Origin: Oscillospiraceae bacterium
GTDB lineage: Bacteria; Bacillota_A; Clostridia; Oscillospirales; CAG-272
Assembly: GCA_015064425.1 (NCBI GenBank)
Contig: SVSF01000050.1
Coordinates: 1-12,204, forward strand
Direction: 5' to 3'
DNA length: 12,204 nt
Of the stretch, positions 6,737 to 12,204 are shown one piece after another (the first letter of the stretch is position 1; each line of letters begins with the position of its first letter). The notes under the pieces are model-generated. The model had not been told where the DNA came from. It saw only the letters and a list, made by a program, of their open reading frames with translations, and did no database searches. Position numbers and translations under genes: made by a program.

Positions 6737-8962
6737 TTACCAAAGTTCGATTATATTTTGAATCGTTTCCGCACCGCCTCTGTGATATCCGTCTATTTCA
6801 ATGTATACCACCGATTCAAAACGTCTGCCTTCTTCCGGATCCACCCAACGCCATCTGTCGCTCAATCCGTAAAACGAAAGCGCTTGCGTATTTTTGATCA
6901 TAAGGTAATATTCACCATTATGATTCGTCACGTAAAAATTGACTCCATTTTCATTTATAAGATCCTTGCATTTTACTGTTTTAAACAGACTATCATTTTC
7001 TTCAGCTTGCCAAAGAGGATCGTACGGTATCTTAAAGAATGAACTTCCTACATCAAGCAAGGTCCACTCATATCCGTTTTCATTAAGCTTTTCGCTTGAT
7101 AAAACAAGCTTTTCATAAAAGGACTCTTTAAGTCTGTACACAGAATTCCCCGCACCGTCATAGAAAACAAACTGCAGATCACGCGCACCGCTGTATATGT
7201 CGTATTGTGATACATGGAAAACAAAGGGCGTAGATTCTACAGTACCATTATTACTTTCACAGACTATAATGCGGTTTTCAAATTTCCATGTACCGTCGGC
7301 ATCGCCGAACCCATAACTGTTATCAAGCCAGAGAAAATATTTCCCTTTTATTTCTTTTACATACGTCCTTAAGCTGAATACCTGATCCCATGATGAAAGA
7401 TTCATAGGATATTTATCGCCGTTTTCAAACTTGATAAAGGTCCTTGCTCTGTCAACAACGCTCCACTCATCATATGTAATGTCTCCGGTAAGAGAAAAAG
7501 CGTCAAACAACTTTTTCCCTATAAGATATATACCACCCGAAGAATTATAGTCAGAGGAAATAAAATGTATATCGTAATCGCCTACTTCAACAGTTTCTGA
7601 TTTTTCACACAACATTGCTTCATTGTTGAAAAGCGGTGCAAGAGGTGACGGTGGAATATAATCGTTTTTTCCTTCCAAAAAAGCGTTTCTGTCAAAATCA
7701 GTAATCCCGTCATCGGTCTTTTCGTACCATACAACAACAGCATTTGCATTACCAACATCTCTCGCAACCGTAAAACCTCGCGTCATAAGCTCTTTGCCGC
7801 TCATGACCCTTACATAGTCTTCATTATCCGCATCCCATACCTTATAGTTCAGATCCGGATCCAATCCCTTCGCAACAAGATCATATATTCCGCCCACACG
7901 CAGATAGCCGATCATCATTCCTTCTTTATTTTCGTGATCGTTAAACTGCATTGCGATCTCACTGTTTCCATCAAGGCTGTAGTCGCTTATCTGATAATAG
8001 TCGTTATACATATATTTGTGCAACGACTTCCACTCATCGAGCGCTGACTCGAAAAGCGCAATATCCTTGCCTGGTCCCGCATCAATTCCTATGCTCAATG
8101 TAAGGCGTGAACGAATATCGTAATCGCTATACAGATTTATAAATCCCGTACCGGTAAAAGGCAGCCATGACAATGCTCCGAAATTCTGTCCCTGCTGTGA
8201 TACAACGTCACCCCAATAATCAGATTTGGTATGCGCAAACGAGAAGCGTATCGTATCAAGATCATTCCTTCTGCCACCGCTCGCACAAGAGTCAAACACA
8301 AGACCGGGATTATTTTCAGAAATATTTTTCCACGCTTCCATATATCCTTCGCAGGACTTCATTTGCGTTACACCGACCCTCGGAATTGAATATACATTTG
8401 ACTCATACCTATCATAAGCTTGCCAATAAGGTTTACTTACAGTGTTAAAATCTTGACGATATATGTCAAGACCATATTCCGATATCGTACTGTCTATGAG
8501 GTCTGTTATATAATTTACGGTTTCTTTTTTTCCGTAATTGACAAGTCCTGTACCCCCATTAAGTCCCTTTTCTTTCAGCTCGTCATAACTTACATAATTT
8601 CCTTCAATACAGTATATAACGTTGTTTTTCAATTCTTCCGACTGAGGCGTTCCGTATATCAAACGTTCAGGTTCAAGCCACAAACAATATTTTATACCGG
8701 CTTCGTGACAAGCATCACTTATACGTTTGAGACCTCCGTCCGCATATCTGACAGCAGGTGAATAATCCCCGGTTTCATACCAAAAACTTCCGTAGTCTTC
8801 ATAGTTATACCAACCGGCATCAAGCTCATAAGTACAATCAAATTTTTTTGGAATATCAGATGCGGCAAATTCCGATACAGCCTGAAGATCATAGTCAGTA
8901 CCTGCAAAAGAGGTAACGATAAAAACGTTCTCTTTAAAATCCCTGCTTCCGGAATTTCTCAT
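6737..8962 (-). CDS. Paralogue B, catalytic half: GH36-like barrel plus C-terminal region, separated from its N-terminal half by a frameshift
   Basis: 741 residues that align with paralogue A from A's M289 to its C-terminus. Catalytic residues are intact: WLEPER, YRQDFN with candidate nucleophile D171, and CASGGRRND...HTKSDYWGD with candidate acid/base D248. The unassigned C-terminal region is present, with WLDNSYGFGDADGTW and the final ELW. The ATG at 8962 overlaps the TGA ending the N-terminal half as ATGA. No ribosome binding site at normal spacing precedes it; the nearest GGAG is about 24 bases upstream and lies in the coding sequence conserved with A. The piece has no signal peptide, so if translated by reinitiation it would stay in the cytoplasm. 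The reading frame has no other damage over 741 codons, so the shift is recent, is tolerated through coupling or slippage, or is a sequencing error. Two stop codons (TAA TAA) end the gene. Confidence 0.8.
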   Translation of the reverse strand: MRNSGSRDFKENVFIVTSFAGTDYDLQAVSEFAASDIPKKFDCTYELDAGWYNYEDYGSFWYETGDYSPAVRYADGGLKRISDACHEAGIKYCLWLEPERLIYGTPQSEELKNNVIYCIEGNYVSYDELKEKGLNGGTGLVNYGKKETVNYITDLIDSTISEYGLDIYRQDFNTVSKPYWQAYDRYESNVYSIPRVGVTQMKSCEGYMEAWKNISENNPGLVFDSCASGGRRNDLDTIRFSFAHTKSDYWGDVVSQQGQNFGALSWLPFTGTGFINLYSDYDIRSRLTLSIGIDAGPGKDIALFESALDEWKSLHKYMYNDYYQISDYSLDGNSEIAMQFNDHENKEGMMIGYLRVGGIYDLVAKGLDPDLNYKVWDADNEDYVRVMSGKELMTRGFTVARDVGNANAVVVWYEKTDDGITDFDRNAFLEGKNDYIPPSPLAPLFNNEAMLCEKSETVEVGDYDIHFISSDYNSSGGIYLIGKKLFDAFSLTGDITYDEWSVVDRARTFIKFENGDKYPMNLSSWDQVFSLRTYVKEIKGKYFLWLDNSYGFGDADGTWKFENRIIVCESNNGTVESTPFVFHVSQYDIYSGARDLQFVFYDGAGNSVYRLKESFYEKLVLSSEKLNENGYEWTLLDVGSSFFKIPYDPLWQAEENDSLFKTVKCKDLINENGVNFYVTNHNGEYYLMIKNTQALSFYGLSDRWRWVDPEEGRRFESVVYIEIDGYHRGGAETIQNIIELW

Positions 8963-9066
8963 AGATTATGATCAAATATCCATCTTCTCCAGATATTCTG
9001 ACCGTACTGCCAATCTCCGTTCTTATAGAAAAGAAGTACTATTCCGGGAAGCTTAAGGTCTTCTCC
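8957..9066. repeat. Near-identical 110-bp segment shared with paralogue A (copy in B, contains the frameshift)
   Basis: Counterpart of 5614-5724. It carries the single-base deletion (CTTATG in A, CTATG in B on the coding strand) that splits the gene. The left end of the identity lies a few bases past the frameshift; beyond it B resembles C (RNSGSRDFKENVF) instead of A (RYTGRRDYIENVF). Confidence 0.85.
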
Positions 9067-9867
9067 TTCAAGCATTACAAAGTTGCTCTCGTCTATCCCT
9101 GCTTGCAAAGTTAAATTACCTTTAATTAATGATACATCAGTCTTCCATCCGCCTTGCCAATTTATAGCGGCAATGGTTCCTTTTTCAGCCCCAAAACTTT
9201 CTACATTAAAATACGGCATATATCCTTCGCAAGGTAGCCCGGTTACTGTAGATAATGAATATTTTCCGCCTTCCGCAATTCTTTCAACATGCGGAGCATA
9301 TGCGGTGCTTTCAAATTCTCCGCCTTCGTTAAAATGAAAATTAACAGATAAGACGTCCGAAACTATCTCACTGTCAACGCTATACACGTTACTTATATTT
9401 TCTGTTCTTTTGTCGGAAATGTTTATTATTCTCAATGAATACTCAACAATTGGATATCCGGGATAAGAAACAAGGTCAAGAACAAGCTTTATACCTTCCT
9501 CTTCGCATACGTACTCAATTTCTTTTTCATAATGTTCAAGCGGTCTGTCACTATTGGGAAAATCTATATATTTTGTGCTTCTACCGACAGTTTTTTTCCA
9601 CTCAAGATCTGCAGAAGATCTTGAGCCTACCAAAAAACTTATCGGAGGAGCTTCCGTTTCATATATATTCTTTTTGAGCCATTTCTCCATAGCATCTATA
9701 TCCGAGTATTTAGTTAAATACCCTTCGTCATCGACTGCGCCAATATCTTCTGTAGTCGATTCACGTTCGCTTTCCTTGGTCTCGATCTCCTCGCTTCCAC
9801 ACGAAAAGCAAGAAAATATGCAAATTAAAATAAGTAAAACTGATATAATACGTTTTGTTATTGTCAT
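8959..9867 (-). CDS. Paralogue B, N-terminal half: lipoprotein signal and GH36 N-terminal domain
   Basis: 302 residues. A signal peptide with a hydrophobic core ends in CFSCG; lipidation is most likely at C23 by alignment with paralogue A, although C20 (IFSC) is also possible. A strongly acidic Glu/Asp/Ser/Thr linker follows, then the beta-sandwich-like N-terminal domain that aligns with A residues about 50-288, including AMEKWL, GGEFxxTAYAPH, EGYMPYFN and GQNIWRRWIF. It ends at TGA directly after DHNL, where A continues into the barrel. The start ATG 9867 has AAGGGG seven bases upstream and a strong promoter. Alone it carries no catalytic residue. It may be a surface-exposed sugar-binding fragment, half of a two-chain enzyme, or the front of a broken gene. 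Confidence 0.8.
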   Translation of the reverse strand: MTITKRIISVLLILICIFSCFSCGSEEIETKESERESTTEDIGAVDDEGYLTKYSDIDAMEKWLKKNIYETEAPPISFLVGSRSSADLEWKKTVGRSTKYIDFPNSDRPLEHYEKEIEYVCEEEGIKLVLDLVSYPGYPIVEYSLRIINISDKRTENISNVYSVDSEIVSDVLSVNFHFNEGGEFESTAYAPHVERIAEGGKYSLSTVTGLPCEGYMPYFNVESFGAEKGTIAAINWQGGWKTDVSLIKGNLTLQAGIDESNFVMLEGEDLKLPGIVLLFYKNGDWQYGQNIWRRWIFDHNL

Positions 9868-9906
9868 ATCAATACCCCTTTTTTGATATCGGCAATTGCT
9901 ATATAC

Positions 9907-9935
9907 ATTCTATTATATAGTTTTTCTGTTGTCAA
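9907..9935 (-). promoter_or_regulatory. Strong sigma-A type promoter for paralogue B
   Basis: On the minus strand: consensus -35 TTGACA (9930-9935), a 17-bp spacer, and -10 TAGAAT (9907-9912). A TATAAT at 9912-9917 is also present but only 12 bp from the -35, too close. Transcription would start near 9900, about 33 bases before the ATG. The promoter lies between C's terminator and B's start, so B can be expressed independently of C. Confidence 0.72.
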
Positions 9936-9941
9936 CACCAT

Positions 9942-9971
9942 AAAAATAAGAGCCCAAGATATCTCGGGCTC
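9942..9971 (-). terminator. Intrinsic terminator of paralogue C
   Basis: Arms 9950-9958 and 9963-9971 (GAGCCCGAG with CTTGGGCTC on the minus strand) form a 9-bp stem with one G-U wobble and an ATAT loop. It is followed by a T-rich stretch with five Ts (complement of 9942-9946). It starts 15 bases after C's TGA TAA stops and shares its core with the proximal terminator of B. Confidence 0.8.
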
Positions 9972-9986
9972 TGTTGAAAAAATTTA

Positions 9987-12204
9987 TCACCAAGGATCTA
10001 CAACATTTTCTGTCTTGCTTGTTCCAGCTCTGTACGATCCGGGGATCTCAATATAAAACATAGACTCAAAATGCATATCTTTATCGAGATTGGTCCACAA
10101 CCAACGGTCACTTACACTTATAGAAGAAAGTTTAGAGGCATTCTTAATCATCATATAGTATTCTCCATCTTTCTCTGTAACGCAGAAAGTAACTCCGCAC
10201 GTGCTCTTCAGATCATTAATATTGATCGTTTTATAGCATCCTTCGTTGTCCTCGGAATGTACAAGCGGATCAAGAGCAATCTTGAAGAACGTGCTTGGCA
10301 TATTTATCTCGGTCCATTCGCATCCAAAGTCTGAAATTTTATTATCGGAAAGACTCAGCTTCATATAAAAATCTTCTTTAAGCTTATATACAGTGCTTCC
10401 GTTTTCACTTGTAAAAATAAACTGTATATCTCTTACGCCGCTATATACATCGCACTGTGCAACATAAAAAGTAAAACTCTCGCTCTCTACCGTTTTATTT
10501 CCGCGTTTAAGGACCAGTATGCGAGGTCCTGTTTGCCATGATCCGTCCATATCTCCGAAACTAAAGCTGTTATCCAACCAAAGGAAGCACATTTCGTCGA
10601 TCTTCTTTATGTATGCACGCAGATCAAAAGTACGTTCCCATGAAGCATGATTCATAGGATAACTGTCATCGCCCTCAAACTTGATATAGGAGTTGGATCT
10701 GTCAATAATTGACCAACCGTCAGCCGTCTTTTCCGACGTAAGTTTAAATCCGTCGTATACATCTTTTCCTATTAGGTATATACCTCCGGAGCTGTTATAG
10801 TCAGACATTACAAATTCGACACCCAAACTACCGAGCTCAATGTCCTTTGCAAGTTCAATAAGCTTAGCCTCATCGTTCGTTAAAGGATCGAGTCTGACAT
10901 AATCTATTTTTCCTTCAAGATATTTATCTCTGTCGAAGGGGCTTATTTCTGCGTCAGTTTCTTCATACCAAAGCACAACTGCAGACGAAACATTTATGTC
11001 TCGTGCGACAACAAATCCGTCGGTCATAAGCTCCTTGCCGCTCATAACTCTGACATAATCCTCGTTATCGGCATCCCATACCTTATAGTTCTTGTTGGGG
11101 TCAAGAGCTTTTGCTACAAAATTGAATATTCCGCCCATTCGCAAATAGCCTATCATCATTCCTTCGCCGTTTTCAGCGTCGTTGAACTGCATAGCAAGCT
11201 TTCCATCGTTTTCAATATTGTACTCGGTAAGCTGATAATAGTCGTTATACATATATTTATGGAGAGAATGCCATTCATCAAGAGCACTTTCAAGAAGTTC
11301 AAAATTCTGACCCGCAAGACCAACGCCTATGCTGAGAGTAAGACGTGAACGTATATCGTAATCGCTTGCCATATCAAGAAATCCGGTGCCTGTAAAAGGA
11401 AGCCAGGAAAGAGCCCCGAAATTCTGTCCCTGCTGAGACACTACGTCTCCCCAATAGTCTGTTTTTGTATGTGCAAATGAGAAACGAATATGTTCAAGAT
11501 CGTTTCTTCTTCCGCCTCCTGAGCATGAGTCAAAAACAAGTCCTGGATTTGCTTCGGAAACCGCATACCACGTCTTCATATAACCGTCACACGCTTTGAT
11601 CTGAGTAACACCGGTTCTGGGAAGAGATAATTCATTTGACTCGTAGATGTCATAATAATACCAAAAAGGACCGGTATTCGTATTGAAATCCTGACGGTAT
11701 ACGTCGAGTCCGTATTCTTTTACGGTGTCGTTCAAAAGCTTGGTTACATAGTCAACAGACTCCTGTTTTCCGTAATTAACAAGACCGCTTCCCGGATTAG
11801 CTCCCATACTCTTACAGTTATCATATGAAAGATATGTTCCGTTTCCTAAATATATAATATTGTTTTTCATTTCCACGGATTGAGGTGTTCCGTATACAAC
11901 TCGTTCAGGTTCGAGCCAGAAGCAAAGCTTCATTCCCGCCTTATGGCAGGCTTCGCTTATACGCTTAAGTCCGTTGCTTCCGTAATTCTTAGCCGGTGAA
12001 TAGTCACCGGTATGTCCCCATCCGTTACCGTAATCCTCATACCAACCGGCATCGTATTCGACTACGCAGTTGAATTTTTCGGGTATATTTGTTGCATCAA
12101 ACTGTGCAATAGCATCGAGGTCTTCTTTTGTTCCTCCAAATCCCGAGCAAACAAATACGTTTTCTTTAAAATCACGGCTTCCGGAATTCCTGAGAAGGTT
12201 ATGG
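9987..12204 (-). CDS. Paralogue C: GH36-like glycosidase (5' end beyond the window)
   Basis: The frame is open from the window edge to TGA at 9987-9989, 738 visible residues; the first visible codons read HNLLRNSGSRD, which aligns with A's EHNLMRYTGRRD, so about 290 N-terminal residues with the presumed lipoprotein signal are missing. The Met at 11933 is internal to the barrel and is not the start. WLEPER, YRQDFN (candidate nucleophile codon 11688-11690) and CSGGGRRND...HTKTDYWGD (candidate acid/base codon 11457-11459) are intact; CSGGG is closer to classical GH36 than the CASGG of A and B. The C-terminal region about 290 residues long is kept, with WLDNSFSFGDMDGSW and the terminal DPW. It closely matches B in places, for instance VWDADNEDYVRVMSGKELM is identical. 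No frame damage is visible. TGA followed by TAA shows that TGA is a stop in this genome. Confidence 0.85.
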   Translation of the reverse strand, partial: HNLLRNSGSRDFKENVFVCSGFGGTKEDLDAIAQFDATNIPEKFNCVVEYDAGWYEDYGNGWGHTGDYSPAKNYGSNGLKRISEACHKAGMKLCFWLEPERVVYGTPQSVEMKNNIIYLGNGTYLSYDNCKSMGANPGSGLVNYGKQESVDYVTKLLNDTVKEYGLDVYRQDFNTNTGPFWYYYDIYESNELSLPRTGVTQIKACDGYMKTWYAVSEANPGLVFDSCSGGGRRNDLEHIRFSFAHTKTDYWGDVVSQQGQNFGALSWLPFTGTGFLDMASDYDIRSRLTLSIGVGLAGQNFELLESALDEWHSLHKYMYNDYYQLTEYNIENDGKLAMQFNDAENGEGMMIGYLRMGGIFNFVAKALDPNKNYKVWDADNEDYVRVMSGKELMTDGFVVARDINVSSAVVLWYEETDAEISPFDRDKYLEGKIDYVRLDPLTNDEAKLIELAKDIELGSLGVEFVMSDYNSSGGIYLIGKDVYDGFKLTSEKTADGWSIIDRSNSYIKFEGDDSYPMNHASWERTFDLRAYIKKIDEMCFLWLDNSFSFGDMDGSWQTGPRILVLKRGNKTVESESFTFYVAQCDVYSGVRDIQFIFTSENGSTVYKLKEDFYMKLSLSDNKISDFGCEWTEINMPSTFFKIALDPLVHSEDNEGCYKTININDLKSTCGVTFCVTEKDGEYYMMIKNASKLSSISVSDRWLWTNLDKDMHFESMFYIEIPGSYRAGTSKTENVVDPW

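Noticed and set aside
8959..8962. Read-through or recoding of the TGA in paralogue B as tryptophan
   Set aside because: The paralogue continues in the -1 frame, so decoding TGA would not restore it, and paralogue C ends with TGA TAA, which indicates standard stop use.
8955..8980. Programmed -1 frameshift at a canonical slippery heptamer in B
   Set aside because: No X XXY YYZ heptamer or clear downstream stem is visible at the site; a plain deletion or coupled reinitiation explains it better.
9912..9917. TATAAT as the -10 of paralogue B
   Set aside because: Only 12 bp from the consensus TTGACA; TAGAAT at 9907-9912 gives the proper 17-bp spacer.
9987..11933. Paralogue C as a complete 648-residue protein starting at Met 11933
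   Set aside because: The frame stays open to the window edge with clear homology to A and B (HNLLRNSGSRD and the DAGWY region), and that Met is internal to the barrel.
1..12204. CRISPR arrays, insertion sequences, tRNA or rRNA genes
   Set aside because: No regularly spaced repeats, transposase-like protein, terminal inverted repeats or tRNA-like structures were seen; the only long repeats are the GH36 paralogues.

Overview
The window looks like chromosomal DNA from a low-to-moderate G+C anaerobic Firmicute, probably a gut or rumen Clostridia member (Lachnospiraceae or Oscillospiraceae/Ruminococcus type). The reasons are strong GGAGG-type ribosome binding sites, sigma-A style promoters, Gram-positive lipoprotein signal peptides, and the proteins themselves: a clostridial-style galactokinase, an MtaB tRNA methylthiotransferase and secreted GH36-type glycosidases. 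This placement is an inference. I see no mobile element, CRISPR array, tRNA or rRNA.

Layout from left to right: (1) a galactokinase-like GHMP kinase (minus strand, 3' end outside the window); (2) an RluA-family pseudouridine synthase directly upstream of it in the same operon, with a clear promoter at 1913-1941; (3) divergently, mtaB on the plus strand with its own promoter at 1955-1983; (4) a perfect 14-bp hairpin at 3326-3356 that can terminate both convergent genes; (5) from 3400 to the right edge, three tandem minus-strand paralogues of very large GH36-like (Melibiase, clan GH-D) enzymes, called A (3400-6483), B (6737-9867) and C (9987 to beyond 12204).

A and B start with lipoprotein signal peptides, so the enzymes are expected on the outer face of the membrane. 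Each paralogue has (as far as visible) an N-terminal beta-sandwich-like domain, a GH36-like barrel with the catalytic pair D (in YRQDFN) and D (in HTKSD/HTKTD), and an extra C-terminal region of about 290 residues that I do not recognise and that ends in an invariant tryptophan. A and B each have a recognisable promoter, and B and C each have their own terminator, so the array looks like independently transcribed duplicates rather than one operon.

Paralogue B is split by a one-base deletion exactly at the boundary between the N-terminal domain and the barrel, giving an ATGA stop/start overlap. The break sits at the edge of a 110-bp segment that is nearly identical to paralogue A with no silent differences, which points to recent gene conversion. 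Functionally, the cell-surface enzymes would release galactose (or a related sugar) from alpha-galactosides, and the nearby galactokinase would feed galactose into the Leloir pathway; that link is inferred from proximity.
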